Positions 17,493 to 26,224 of a DNA stretch of 64,000 bases are shown here, one piece after another. Each line of letters opens with the position of its first letter. The stretch's first letter is position 1. The DNA is taken from assembly GCF_009857815.1 (NCBI RefSeq), contig NZ_WVVW01000010.1:1-64000 (forward strand), written 5' to 3'. This DNA comes from Pseudomaricurvus sp. HS19 (lineage in GTDB: Bacteria > Pseudomonadota > Gammaproteobacteria > Pseudomonadales > Cellvibrionaceae). The notes beneath the pieces are model-generated. The model made no database searches, had not been told where the DNA came from, and saw only the letters and a list, made by a program, of their open reading frames with translations. A program made the position numbers and the translations under genes.

Positions 17493-19160
17493 GTGTCTTC
17501 CCTGTTTTTTAACCGTCCGTCCCTGAGATTGGGGCTGGCGGTTCTGACGCTGGCGCTCGGCGCCTGCAGCGTATCGGACTCCGCTCCCGAGGAGGAGGCC
17601 CGTGCCCAGGCGATTGCTATGCGGGACCGGGAACTGGCACTGCGTGAACGTGCCGCGGCCGAGCCGCAGAGAAAGATGGTGGCGGCTGTGGTGCCGCCTG
17701 GTCCATCTCCTTTTTACCCGGGGCCACAGGCTGAGGAGCGGGATCGTTTTGCGCCGCTGCTGCAGAATCCCCTGCAGCGGGTGGTGGATGCGCCGGTCTC
17801 CACTTTCTCCATTGATGTGGATACCGCCTCCTATTCGGCTTCCCGTCGCTGGATTAATTACGGGCGCCTGCCCAAACCCGATATGGTGCGTGTGGAGGAG
17901 TGGCTCAACTACTTCGACTACACCTACCCGGTGCCGGAAAATGCCGGTGTGCCTTTCAATACCCAGGTGACGGTAACCGACTCCCCCTGGCACGAGGGCA
18001 GTAAGTTGCTGCACATCGGCATCAAGGGTTATGAGATCACACCGGAGCAGCGACCGAAAGCCAACCTGGTGTTTCTGGTGGACGTCTCCGGCAGTATGAC
18101 GGCGCCGGACAAACTGCCGCTGGTGACCCGGGCCCTGCGCATGATGCTGACGGAAATGAATCCGGATGACCGGGTCGCGCTGGTGGTCTACGCCGGCGCT
18201 TCCGGAGTGGTGCTGCCACCCACAGAGGTGCGTGAGAAGACCCGCATTCTGCAGGCGCTGGACAGCCTGCAGGCTGGCGGAGGCACGGCTGGAGCCGAGG
18301 GCATTGAACTGGCCTACCAGTTGGCCCGGGAGCACTTCGACAAGACCGCCGTGAACCGCGTGATCCTCGCCACCGATGGAGACTTTAACCTGGGTGTGAG
18401 TGACGACGCCTCGCTCAAGGCAATGATCAGCCGCCAGCGTGAGCAGGGAATCTATCTGTCGGTGCTGGGAGTGGGGCAGGGCAACTACAACGATCAGCTG
18501 ATGCAGACCCTGGCGCAGAACGGCAACGGCGTGGCGGCCTACATCGACACCCTCAGCGAGGCCCGCAAGGTACTGGTGACCGAGGCCAGCGCCTCGCTGT
18601 TTACCATCGCCGAGGATGTGAAGATCCAGGTGGAATTCAACCCGGCCACGGTGCAGGAGTACCGCCTGATTGGCTACGAGACCCGCGCCCTGGAGCGGGA
18701 GGATTTCAACAACGATGCGGTGGATGCCGGCGAGATCGGTGCCGGTCACACGGTAACCGCCATCTACGAATTCACCCCGGCGGGTACCGCGCCGCGGATT
18801 GAGCCCGGTCGCTATGAAGCCGCAGCCGGCGCCAACGTAGCAACGGCCAGTCACGGCGATGAATGCGCCTTTGTCAAACTGCGCTACAAGCGGCCGGGGG
18901 AGAAACAGTCGCAGTTGCTGGAAGTGCCGGTGGCTGCGGGTAATAGCACGGCGCTGTCGGTAACAACGCAACAGGATGTGGATTTTGCCGTTGCCGTGGC
19001 TGGTGCAGCGGAGATACTGCGTGGCGGCAAGTACAGCGGCAACTGGACACTGGAAGATGCCATTACTCTGGCGCAACAGAGTAAAGGTGACGATGAGTTC
19101 GGTTACCGGGCGGGCTTTATCCAGATGCTGCGGCAGGCGAGCCAGAATCGCAAACTGTAA
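17493..19160 (+). CDS. YfbK-like von Willebrand factor A lipoprotein
   Basis: A 555-residue lipoprotein precursor: LTLALGACS near residues 17-25 is a lipobox, so the mature protein is lipid-anchored at the cysteine. A YfbK-type N-terminal region (STFSIDVDTASYSASRR) precedes a von Willebrand A domain with an intact metal-ion adhesion site: DVSGSM, the downstream threonine region GGGTAGAEG, and ATDGDFN. The C-terminal DUF3520-type region ends QMLRQA. Translation begins at GTG with AGGAGGT about 6 bp upstream. YfbK-like proteins often neighbour ECF sigma factors, as here, and probably bind protein partners in the periplasm. Confidence 0.88.
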   Translation: MSSLFFNRPSLRLGLAVLTLALGACSVSDSAPEEEARAQAIAMRDRELALRERAAAEPQRKMVAAVVPPGPSPFYPGPQAEERDRFAPLLQNPLQRVVDAPVSTFSIDVDTASYSASRRWINYGRLPKPDMVRVEEWLNYFDYTYPVPENAGVPFNTQVTVTDSPWHEGSKLLHIGIKGYEITPEQRPKANLVFLVDVSGSMTAPDKLPLVTRALRMMLTEMNPDDRVALVVYAGASGVVLPPTEVREKTRILQALDSLQAGGGTAGAEGIELAYQLAREHFDKTAVNRVILATDGDFNLGVSDDASLKAMISRQREQGIYLSVLGVGQGNYNDQLMQTLAQNGNGVAAYIDTLSEARKVLVTEASASLFTIAEDVKIQVEFNPATVQEYRLIGYETRALEREDFNNDAVDAGEIGAGHTVTAIYEFTPAGTAPRIEPGRYEAAAGANVATASHGDECAFVKLRYKRPGEKQSQLLEVPVAAGNSTALSVTTQQDVDFAVAVAGAAEILRGGKYSGNWTLEDAITLAQQSKGDDEFGYRAGFIQMLRQASQNRKL

Positions 19161-19211
19161 GTGCGGTCGCCGGCGGGGCATTGCCAGCTCTGGTTGGCAG
19201 GAGGGAATGAC

Positions 19212-20081
19212 ATGAACAGGGTAGGGCGACGCACATGGCAGTGGCAGATTGTCCTCGCGGGTTTGGCTTCAATACTGCTGGCAGGGTTGGTACAGGCGAC
19301 CGTGGCGGTCGATCCGTCACAGGCGGCGCTTGATCGCCATGAGGCCTATCTGATGGTGATGGGCGAGGCGACCCCGGCACAGATGACACCGGACGAGCTG
19401 GGTCAGATGCAGCTGCTGGACCTGAAGTACGGTCTGGCGGCCGGCGCCAGTAGCTCGGTCTGGTTGCACTCGGTTGGCGATGGTATCCGCTATCGCCTCT
19501 CCGGCGACCAAAACACTGACGCAGAGCTGACCTTGCTCTATCGGGACGGCAGCTACCGGGGGCGTATTGAACAGCTCAGCTCGGGCAAGAGCGTGGAGTA
19601 CCGGCTGTACCCCTTGAAGCGGGTCGACCTCACTTATTACCACGGGCAGCGCTTGCTGCAGCGGGATATGTTTTACAGCCGGCGCGGCAAGATGGACGCT
19701 GGATTTGTCCACTGCAGCCTCAGTTATGCTCCGGCGGGGGACAAGGCCGTGACGGTGCGCTCGGATCTTACCGGCAAGCGCAGAACCCTGGGGGTGCTGG
19801 CCGACAGTGATCAGGGCGATGTACTGGTCTTCACCCCGCAACCGGAGCGAGGGTTGCCGACGCTGTACTCGATGGAGTATGCACTGGTGGGCAACCAGCG
19901 GATCCGTTTTGCCATGTGGCTGGACGGCGCCACGCCGGCCAATCACGGTGATGAGAGCCTGCACGCTTCTCTCGACCGGATTTATGAATGCAAAGCGGAT
20001 GCGGATGGCAATTTCCAGCCGCCTGAGCCGCTGGGCAATTGGCTGCAGCAACGACTGCAGGCACAACAGGAAAAACAGTAA
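19212..20081 (+). CDS. Exported protein with locus-specific unknown domain (copy 2)
   Basis: A 289-residue precursor with a signal peptide (MNRVGRRTWQWQIVLAG, cleavage near residues 29-33). The mature part is almost wholly the domain shared with the proteins at 13964 and 20151. It includes LLYRDGSYRGRIE, YRLYPLKRVDLTYYHGQ, a cysteine in FVHCSLSY, YSMEYALVG, a second cysteine in RIYECKAD, and a C-terminal WLQQRL helix. ATG at 19212 has GGAGG 8 bp upstream; an in-frame GTG at 19161 has none. No known domain recognised. Two conserved cysteines in an exported protein suggest a disulfide. Confidence 0.7.
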   Translation: MNRVGRRTWQWQIVLAGLASILLAGLVQATVAVDPSQAALDRHEAYLMVMGEATPAQMTPDELGQMQLLDLKYGLAAGASSSVWLHSVGDGIRYRLSGDQNTDAELTLLYRDGSYRGRIEQLSSGKSVEYRLYPLKRVDLTYYHGQRLLQRDMFYSRRGKMDAGFVHCSLSYAPAGDKAVTVRSDLTGKRRTLGVLADSDQGDVLVFTPQPERGLPTLYSMEYALVGNQRIRFAMWLDGATPANHGDESLHASLDRIYECKADADGNFQPPEPLGNWLQQRLQAQQEKQ

Positions 20082-20150
20082 ACTTTTCGGTGCGGTCCTC
20101 TGTGGTAGTGGGAGGGTGGTAACCCGCAGCAAGGGTGTAAGGAGTGTGAT

Positions 20151-21005
20151 ATGGCAAAGTCAAAGCGGTCACGGTGGTCGGCAGTGATCGGCACTGTGAC
20201 GGGATTGATGCTGGGCGGATTGGCCGGGGCGGCGAGTGTGCCGGAACTGGATCGCTATGACGCCTACCTGCTGGTCTACACCGGCGTCGATCCTCAACAG
20301 CTCACACCGGACGATATGAAACGGGTGGAGTTGTTCGATCTGAAACACCGTCTGGGCGCAGGCAGTGATGGCGCGACCTGGATGGAGTCGATGGATGATG
20401 GTTACCGCTTTCGCGCTATGGCCCGCAAGAACGATGACACGGAGTTCGAGCTGATCTATCGCGATGGTGAGTACTTTATGCAGATGGAGCGGCCTTCTGC
20501 CCGAAGGCAGGCGGAGTTCCGCCTGCTTCCCCTGCAGCGCGTGGGCCTGGAGTTTTACCGCCAGCGGCGGGTGGGTCAGCGGGAGATGATCTACGACTGG
20601 CTGGCGCTGTCGGAACCGGGTTTTGTCAGCTGCGAGCGATCCTATCTCGCAGAGAATGATCGCCTGCTGGCGGTGGCCTACGATGCTGACGGGCGATTGC
20701 AGGACGATCGCGACAGGGTGTCGCAGCGTGGCGATCAGCTGGCCTTCACCGCTGAGGCGCGGGATGGGGCACAAGGGGTACCTCACTACCGGCTGGAATA
20801 TGCTCTGGCCAATGATCCTTCCAGTCGCTTCACCATTTTACTGGACGGGGCTGCCCCGGAAGACTTTGGCAGCGATCGGCTGTTGGGATTTCTGCATCGG
20901 GTGTACGAATGCGAGGCGGCCAGTGATGGCACTGTTCAGCCCCGGGAGCCCATGCGCAGCTGGCTGCAGCAGCGTATGGAGGAGCAGCGAGGTCCTCATG
21001 AATAG
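20151..21005 (+). CDS. Exported protein with locus-specific unknown domain (copy 3)
   Basis: A 284-residue precursor with AAGGAG before its ATG and a signal peptide ending near residue 28 (GLMLGGLAGAASV). The mature protein is a full-length paralogue of the gene just upstream: LIYRDGEYFMQME, FRLLPLQRVGLEFYRQRR, a cysteine in FVSCERSY, YRLEYALAN, a second cysteine in RVYECEAA, and WLQQRMEEQ at the end. The same blocks occur in the membrane protein at 13964. The tandem position implies gene duplication. Its last codons overlap the ATG of the 66-residue gene that follows. Function unknown. Confidence 0.7.
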   Translation: MAKSKRSRWSAVIGTVTGLMLGGLAGAASVPELDRYDAYLLVYTGVDPQQLTPDDMKRVELFDLKHRLGAGSDGATWMESMDDGYRFRAMARKNDDTEFELIYRDGEYFMQMERPSARRQAEFRLLPLQRVGLEFYRQRRVGQREMIYDWLALSEPGFVSCERSYLAENDRLLAVAYDADGRLQDDRDRVSQRGDQLAFTAEARDGAQGVPHYRLEYALANDPSSRFTILLDGAAPEDFGSDRLLGFLHRVYECEAASDGTVQPREPMRSWLQQRMEEQRGPHE

Positions 21006-21198
21006 CGAGTCGCTGCGCACGGTTGCGGTGACAGCGCAGCAGGATGGGGACCTGCAACTGCAGCCGGGTCAACGCTACGCCCTGCGTTACGAGATCCTGC
21101 AGCTGCTGGGCCGTGATGGCAACGGCGCATGGTATCTGGCGCGGGACCGGCACAGCGGCGAAGAGCTGCGGATCCATATTCAACCACCGAGGAGATAA
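20998..21198 (+). CDS. Small protein resembling the N-lobe of a Ser/Thr kinase
   Basis: A 66-residue protein starting at ATG inside the last codons of the upstream gene (8-bp overlap), with GAGG about 6 bp before it. Residues 24-61 (LQPGQRYALRYEILQLLGRD, then GNGAWYLARDRHSGEELRIHI) follow the first three strands of a Hanks-type kinase, which normally read RYRIL..LGRGGMGEVYLARD and end in a lysine-bearing AIKV. Here the glycine loop is altered (GRDGNG) and the lysine position is histidine. The frame stops where a kinase would continue. It is either a remnant of a deleted kinase or a small partner protein. Its stop overlaps the ribosome site of the next gene. Confidence 0.55.
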   Translation: MNSESLRTVAVTAQQDGDLQLQPGQRYALRYEILQLLGRDGNGAWYLARDRHSGEELRIHIQPPRR

Positions 21199-21202
21199 GA
21201 CT

Positions 21203-21694
21203 ATTAAACACGCATCGATAGTGGCACTGCTGTGTCTGCTGGCAGTCGGCGCCGATGCCGGCCAGCCAGCCATGCCCGCCTTTGAGCAGTATCCGGCTGC
21301 CGTTTCCGGGGCAACCCTGCAACAGGTGGATCTGCAGAGCCATCCGCAGGCGCCCACATTCCGCAGTCGCCTGCAGGCGCTGGAGGGGCGGCCAGCCAAC
21401 TTCGCCGGTCACTACAGTGTGCAGTACTGGGGCTGCGGCAGTGGCTGCCAGCAGTTTGCCATTGTGGACGTCACCAATGGCCGGGTGTTTATGAACGAGG
21501 ACTGGTCGGCGTCCTACGGGCTCTGTCACCGGGCCGACAGTAACCTGCTGATCGTCAATCCGGGTGCCCGTGCGCCGGCGCGTATGCAGAGTGTCTATTT
21601 CTACTGGGATGGATCACAGTTGCAGCAGGTGTGGCAGGGGCAGCTGGCCGAGGATGAGACGGAGCCGCAGTACCGGTGCGCCGGGGAGGGGTAG
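21203..21694 (+). CDS. Exported protein of unknown function, probable ATT start
   Basis: The frame is open well upstream, but the coding signal begins at a typical signal peptide, KHASIVALLCLLAVGADA. The only codon placed for initiation is ATT at 21203, with AGGAG at 21190-21194 and an 8-bp spacer; no ATG, GTG or TTG gives both a ribosome site and a charged signal-peptide start. That yields 163 residues. The mature part has a GHYSVQYWGCGSGCQQFAIVD block, an internal CxxxC, and later single cysteines (YGLCHRAD, YRCAGEG), suggesting disulfides. Related uncharacterised exported proteins exist in Gram-negatives, but I cannot name a family. Last gene of the accessory cluster. Confidence 0.6.
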   Translation: MKHASIVALLCLLAVGADAGQPAMPAFEQYPAAVSGATLQQVDLQSHPQAPTFRSRLQALEGRPANFAGHYSVQYWGCGSGCQQFAIVDVTNGRVFMNEDWSASYGLCHRADSNLLIVNPGARAPARMQSVYFYWDGSQLQQVWQGQLAEDETEPQYRCAGEG

Positions 21695-22034
21695 CGCCAG
21701 TTGTGCAGTAGTGGGTACAGCGGGTGCCTGACTGTCGGCCTCCGGCAGTCAGTGGTGGTGAAAAAGCTTCATCGCCTGCCTGGTCTTGTTCGAATTTTGC
21801 TCGTCTTATGGGGCTTTGACGGACATTTTCATGGGGCTCGACCATTGTCACAGGATTTTTTCTCTTTGCACAGGCGCTGACTGGCGCTGTGCCTGTACAG
21901 TCCGTCTGTGAGGGGATAAACTAGCGCCTGTTTTTTGACCGGCTGATCGCGCCACTTGGGCGTGGCTGACCGGATGTGAGTCAGGTTGCCGGATTGCCCA
22001 TGGCTCCGGTGATACAACAGGCAACAGCGTACCC
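21695..22034. other. Intergenic region before the trp operon
   Basis: There is no convincing gene here. A GCACAG..CTGTGC-type hairpin at 21868-21892 (nine pairs with one bulged G) is not followed by a T run. TTGCCG near 21989 with TGATAC about 18 bp later, just before the leader peptide, is the best trpE promoter candidate but is weak. Confidence 0.3.
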
Positions 22035-22094
22035 ATGAGTATTTCTGTGTTGGCAAGTTTCTCTTCCTTCTGCCGGGGGCGATGGCGTCCCTGA
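22035..22094 (+). CDS. Candidate trp leader peptide
   Basis: A 19-residue open frame (MSISVLASFSSFCRGRWRP) 88 bp before trpE, with one tryptophan codon at position 17, directly before a run of hairpins. The ribosome site is poor. A single tryptophan codon is fewer than in the classical E. coli leader, so this is a proposal based on position and structure. Confidence 0.35.
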   Translation: MSISVLASFSSFCRGRWRP

Positions 22095-22101
22095 GTCTCT
22101 G

Positions 22102-22153
22102 CTGAGCATCGCTCAGGCCGTTGGGGTGCCTCTGCGCCCGTCGTTTGTTTGTT
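22102..22153 (+). promoter_or_regulatory. Candidate trpE attenuator hairpins
   Basis: CTGAGC-ATC-GCTCAG at 22102-22116 is a perfect 6-bp hairpin. GGGTGC (22124-22129) pairs with GCGCCC (22134-22139) across a CTCT loop and is followed by a T-rich stretch (TCGTTTGTTTGTT), like an intrinsic terminator. GGGCG at the end of the leader frame (about 22077-22081) can instead pair with CGCCC, giving a mutually exclusive fold. This is the layout expected of transcription attenuation. Confidence 0.4.
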
Positions 22154-22182
22154 CGTAAACACAAAGCCAGGAAGGACTCACC

Positions 22183-23649
22183 ATGTCTCCGGAATTATTT
22201 TGTCAGTTGGCCGATCAGGGCTATAACCGTATCCCGTTGTACCGGGAAGTGCTGGCTGACCTCGATACGCCCCTCTCCAGCTACCTGAAGCTGGCCCAGG
22301 GGCAATACTCCTATCTGTTTGAATCGGTGCAGGGCGGCGAAAAATGGGGGCGTTTCTCCATGATCGGCCTGCCGGCGCGTACCGTGTTGAAAGCCTGCGG
22401 TGACCTGGTCACTGTGGAAACCGATGGCCAGGTGGTGGAAGAGCTGCGCTGCGCCGACCCGCTCACCTTTGTGGAAGAGTTCCAGAACCGCTACCGGGTG
22501 CCGGAAGTGGAGGGCTTGCCACGCTTTAACGGCGGCCTGGTGGGCTATTTCGGCTACGACTGCGTGCGCTACGTGGAGCCGAAACTGAAAGCCTCGCAAC
22601 CGCAGGATGTGATTGGTACACCGGATATCCTGCTGATGGTCTCCGACGAGGTGCTGGTGTTCGACAATCTGGCGGGCACCCTGACGCTGATTGTGCACGC
22701 CGATCCGGCGCACGCGGAAGCCTACGAGCAGGCCCAGGCCCGTCTCGACCAGCTGGCGCAACAGCTGCATGCCATCACCCCGGATACCGCGCCCATGAAG
22801 CTGCACCCGGAGTCGCACCAGGAGGGTAACTTTACCTCCAGTTTTGGCGAGCAGAACTTTCATCAGGCGGTGGATGCCATTAAGGAGTATGTGCTGGCCG
22901 GCGACACCATGCAGGTGGTGATCTCCCAGCGCCTGTCGCTGCCGTTTGCCGCCGAGCCCCTCAATCTCTATCGCGCCCTGCGCTGCCTGAATCCGTCGCC
23001 CTATATGTATTTCCTCGACCTGGGGGATCACCATGTGGTGGGTTCCAGCCCGGAAATCCTGGCGCGTCTGGAAGATGGCGAGGTCACGGTGCGTCCCATC
23101 GCCGGTACCCGGCGTCGCGGCCACACCGCGGAAGAGGACCTGGCACTGGAGCAGGAGCTGGTCAGCGACCCGAAAGAGATCGCCGAGCACCTGATGCTGA
23201 TTGATCTGGGCCGCAACGATGTAGGCCGGGTGGCGCAGGTGGGCAGCGTGAAGCTCACCGACAAGATGGTGGTGGAGCGCTACTCCCACGTCATGCACAT
23301 CACCTCCAATGTCACCGGTCAGCTGAAGAGTGGTTTGAGGGCGATGGATGTGTTGCGCGCGGCACTGCCGGCGGGCACCCTCTCCGGGGCGCCGAAGATT
23401 CGCGCCATGGAGATTATCGACGAGCTGGAAAGCGAGAAGCGCGGTATCTATGGCGGCGCGGTGGGCTATCTCTCCTGGAACGGCAACATGGACACCGCCA
23501 TCGCCATTCGCACGGCGGTGATCAAGGACCAGACCCTCTATGTACAGGCGGGTGCCGGCGTGGTGGCGGATTCCGTGCCGGCGCTGGAGTGGAAAGAGAC
23601 CATGAACAAAGCCCGGGCGATTTTCCGCGCCGTGGATATGGTGTTGTAA
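22183..23649 (+). CDS. trpE: Anthranilate synthase component I
   Basis: Converts chorismate to anthranilate using ammonia passed from TrpG. The 488-residue protein begins like the Pseudomonas form ([20 protein letters not shown], then [19 protein letters not shown]; the LLES-type motif binds feedback tryptophan). It carries the chorismate-binding signatures [20 protein letters not shown] and [17 protein letters not shown]. It is preceded by AGGAAGGA and followed 13 bp later by trpG. Regulation is probably by tryptophan feedback plus the leader upstream. Confidence 0.97.
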   Translation: MSPELFCQLADQGYNRIPLYREVLADLDTPLSSYLKLAQGQYSYLFESVQGGEKWGRFSMIGLPARTVLKACGDLVTVETDGQVVEELRCADPLTFVEEFQNRYRVPEVEGLPRFNGGLVGYFGYDCVRYVEPKLKASQPQDVIGTPDILLMVSDEVLVFDNLAGTLTLIVHADPAHAEAYEQAQARLDQLAQQLHAITPDTAPMKLHPESHQEGNFTSSFGEQNFHQAVDAIKEYVLAGDTMQVVISQRLSLPFAAEPLNLYRALRCLNPSPYMYFLDLGDHHVVGSSPEILARLEDGEVTVRPIAGTRRRGHTAEEDLALEQELVSDPKEIAEHLMLIDLGRNDVGRVAQVGSVKLTDKMVVERYSHVMHITSNVTGQLKSGLRAMDVLRAALPAGTLSGAPKIRAMEIIDELESEKRGIYGGAVGYLSWNGNMDTAIAIRTAVIKDQTLYVQAGAGVVADSVPALEWKETMNKARAIFRAVDMVL

Positions 23650-23662
23650 GGAGGAGCTGCCC

Positions 23663-24241
23663 GTGATTTTGATGATTGATAACTACGACTCCTTCACTTA
23701 CAACGTCGTCCAGTACCTGGCGGAACTGAACGCCGACGTGAAGGTGGTGCGCAACGATGAGATCACCGTTGCCGATATCGAGGCCATGGCGCCGGAGAAG
23801 ATTGTTATCTCCCCCGGCCCCTGCACGCCCAATGAGGCGGGTATCTCGGTGGAGACCATCAGGACCTTTGCCGGCCGCATCCCGCTGCTGGGTATCTGTC
23901 TCGGTCACCAGAGCATTGGCCAGGCGTTTGGTGGCAACATCGTGCGCGCCCGCCAGGTAATGCATGGCAAGCTGTCGCCCATCTACCACGCCGACGTGGG
24001 GGTGTTTAAGGGGCTGAAAAACCCCTATCAGGCCACCCGTTACCACTCGCTGGTGATTGAGAAAGAGAGCCTGCCGGAGTGCCTGGAGATCACCGCCTGG
24101 ACCCAGACCGAAGATGGTCAGGTGGATGAGATTATGGGGGTGCGCCACAAGACCCTGGATGTGGAAGGGGTACAGTTCCACCCGGAGTCGATTCTCACCG
24201 AGCACGGTCACGATCTGCTGCGCAATTTTTTGGCGCGCTGA
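23663..24241 (+). CDS. trpG: Anthranilate synthase component II (glutamine amidotransferase)
   Basis: Class I glutamine amidotransferase supplying ammonia to TrpE. The 192-residue protein has [16 protein letters not shown], the oxyanion [11 protein letters not shown], the nucleophile cysteine in [17 protein letters not shown] (near residue 79), and the catalytic histidine/glutamate in [14 protein letters not shown]. It may also serve as PabA, as in many bacteria with a single such subunit. Directly between trpE and trpD, unlike Pseudomonas aeruginosa where trpE is distant from trpGDC. Confidence 0.97.
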   Translation: MILMIDNYDSFTYNVVQYLAELNADVKVVRNDEITVADIEAMAPEKIVISPGPCTPNEAGISVETIRTFAGRIPLLGICLGHQSIGQAFGGNIVRARQVMHGKLSPIYHADVGVFKGLKNPYQATRYHSLVIEKESLPECLEITAWTQTEDGQVDEIMGVRHKTLDVEGVQFHPESILTEHGHDLLRNFLAR

Positions 24242-24257
24242 AAGGAGGGTTCTGCGG

Positions 24258-25298
24258 ATGGATATCAAACAAGCACTGGCCAAAGTGGTTGAGCGTCAGG
24301 ACCTGACCCAGGGTGAGATGAGTGCAGTCATGCGTCAGGTGATGACCGGACAGGCCACCGAGGCGCAGATTGGTGCGCTGCTGGTGGGCCTGCGCATGAA
24401 GGGCGAAAGTATCGATGAGATCACCGGTGCCGCTACCGTGATGCGTGAGTTGGCGTCTAGGGTGGATCTCGGTGGTGAACATCTGGTGGACCTGGTTGGC
24501 ACCGGCGGTGACGGTGCCAACCTGTTTAATGTCTCCACCGCCGCCTGTTTTGTCGCCGCTGCCGCTGGTGCCAAGGTGGCCAAGCACGGTGGCCGTTCCG
24601 TCTCCAGTTCCACCGGCAGTGCCGATGTGCTGGAAGCGGCCGGTGTGCAGCTGGATATCACGCCACCGCAGGTGGCCCGCTGTGTGGAAGAGTTGGGCAT
24701 CGGCTTTATGTTTGCCCCCGCTCACCACAGTGCCATGAAGTACGCCGTCGGCCCGCGTCGCGAGCTGGGCATGCGCACCATCTTTAATATCCTTGGCCCG
24801 CTCACCAACCCCGCCGGCGTCAAGCGGCAGGTGATCGGCGTGTTTAACGGTGACCTGTGCGAGCCGCTGGCCAAAGTGCTGGCGCGTCTCGGTGCCGAGC
24901 ATGTACTGGTGGTGCATGCGAAGGATGGCCTGGATGAGATCAGCCTGGCTACTGAAACCACCGTCGCGGAACTGAAAGATGGCGCGGTGCAGGTCTATAA
25001 AATTTTGCCGGAAGACCTCGGCGTGGCATCGCAGTCGCTGGTGGGACTGACGGTGGAGAGTGCGGCTGAGTCGCTGGCGCTGATCCGCGACGCACTGGGC
25101 AAGCGCAGTGACGCCCGGGCGCAGAAAGCTGCCGATATTATTGCCCTGAACGCCGGTGCCGCTATCTACGTCAGCGGTGTGGCCGACAGCCTCAAGGCTG
25201 GCGTGGCCATGGCGCAGGACGCCATTGGCAGTGGCCTGGCGAAAGAGAAGATTGCCGAATTAGCCGCCTTTACCCTGTGCCAGAAAGAGCACGGCTAA
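24258..25298 (+). CDS. trpD: Anthranilate phosphoribosyltransferase
   Basis: Transfers phosphoribose from PRPP to anthranilate. The 346-residue protein has the PRPP-binding [36 protein letters not shown], and [16 protein letters not shown] blocks. The frame is open 201 bp upstream into trpG, but ATG at 24258, preceded by AAAGGAGG, gives the family start [10 protein letters not shown]. Spacing to trpG is 16 bp, consistent with one transcript. Confidence 0.97.
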   Translation: MDIKQALAKVVERQDLTQGEMSAVMRQVMTGQATEAQIGALLVGLRMKGESIDEITGAATVMRELASRVDLGGEHLVDLVGTGGDGANLFNVSTAACFVAAAAGAKVAKHGGRSVSSSTGSADVLEAAGVQLDITPPQVARCVEELGIGFMFAPAHHSAMKYAVGPRRELGMRTIFNILGPLTNPAGVKRQVIGVFNGDLCEPLAKVLARLGAEHVLVVHAKDGLDEISLATETTVAELKDGAVQVYKILPEDLGVASQSLVGLTVESAAESLALIRDALGKRSDARAQKAADIIALNAGAAIYVSGVADSLKAGVAMAQDAIGSGLAKEKIAELAAFTLCQKEHG

Positions 25299-25322
25299 CC
25301 CTATAGTTAAAGTGGTTGCAGT

Positions 25323-26120
25323 ATGAACAAGATCCCCACGGTCCTGGAAAAGATTATTGCGCGCAAGCGCGAAGAGATTGCCGAGCGCTCGGCGCAGCGC
25401 AGTCTGGAAGAGGTTAAAGCACTGGCCGCTGAGCAGCCGCCGGCGCGGGGCTTTGTGGCCTCCATCGAGCGCAAGCTGGAGGCCGGTCAGGCGGCAGTGA
25501 TTGCCGAGATTAAAAAGGCCTCGCCGAGCAAGGGCGTCATCCGGGAGAATTTTTATCCTTCGGAAATTGCCATCAGTTACGAGAAGGGTGGCGCCGCCTG
25601 CCTGTCGGTGCTCACGGATGTGGATTTCTTTCAGGGCGCTGACTGCTATCTGCAGGAGGCCCGCGCGGCTTCCTCGCTGCCGGTGATCCGCAAGGATTTT
25701 ATTGTCGACGACTATCAGGTGTATGAGGCCCGTGCCATCGGTGCCGATTGCATCCTGCTGATTGTAGCGGTGCTGGAGTTCGACCAGCTGCAACACCTTA
25801 ACAGCCTGGCCCATGAACTGGGGATGGATGTGCTGGTGGAGGTGCATAACGCCGACGAACTGGAGGATGCGCTGAAGCTGCCCAACCGCCTGATCGGTAT
25901 CAACAACCGCAACCTGCACAATTTCGAGACCAGTCTCGAGCACACCTTTTCGCTGCTGAGTCGCATCGACGACAGCCGTATTGTGGTGACCGAGTCCGGT
26001 ATTCACACCATTGATGATGTCATGGCCATGCGCGGCCACAACGTCAACACCTTCCTGGTGGGGGAGGCGTTTATGCGTTGTGATGACCCGGGTGTGAAGT
26101 TGCTGGAGATGTTTAACTGA
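25323..26120 (+). CDS. trpC: Indole-3-glycerol phosphate synthase
   Basis: Closes the indole ring from CdRP. A monofunctional 265-residue TrpC (no fused TrpF), with the N-terminal [17 protein letters not shown], catalytic lysines in [13 protein letters not shown] and [22 protein letters not shown], and [13 protein letters not shown] and TESGIHT further on. It ends the trpEGDC transcript at a strong terminator. trpF, trpB and trpA are not in the window. Confidence 0.97.
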   Translation: MNKIPTVLEKIIARKREEIAERSAQRSLEEVKALAAEQPPARGFVASIERKLEAGQAAVIAEIKKASPSKGVIRENFYPSEIAISYEKGGAACLSVLTDVDFFQGADCYLQEARAASSLPVIRKDFIVDDYQVYEARAIGADCILLIVAVLEFDQLQHLNSLAHELGMDVLVEVHNADELEDALKLPNRLIGINNRNLHNFETSLEHTFSLLSRIDDSRIVVTESGIHTIDDVMAMRGHNVNTFLVGEAFMRCDDPGVKLLEMFN

Positions 26121-26144
26121 TCACGATGGCCGATCGGGTAAGAC

Positions 26145-26175
26145 AAAAAAACGGAGCTATGGGCTCCGTTTTTTT
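26145..26175 (+). terminator. Intrinsic terminator of the trp operon
   Basis: ACGGAGC and GGCTCCGT arms around a TATG loop are flanked by A7 and T7. It is 25 bp after trpC and, being symmetrical, may also terminate the convergent SCO gene. Confidence 0.9.
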
Positions 26176-26224
26176 ATGCCTGTCGATGACATCGCCAAGA
26201 GCTCGCACGTGGGTCGTTTGGGTC

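Noticed and set aside
21868-21892. Strong hairpin as terminator of the accessory locus
   Set aside because: No T run follows on either strand, and one arm has a bulge.
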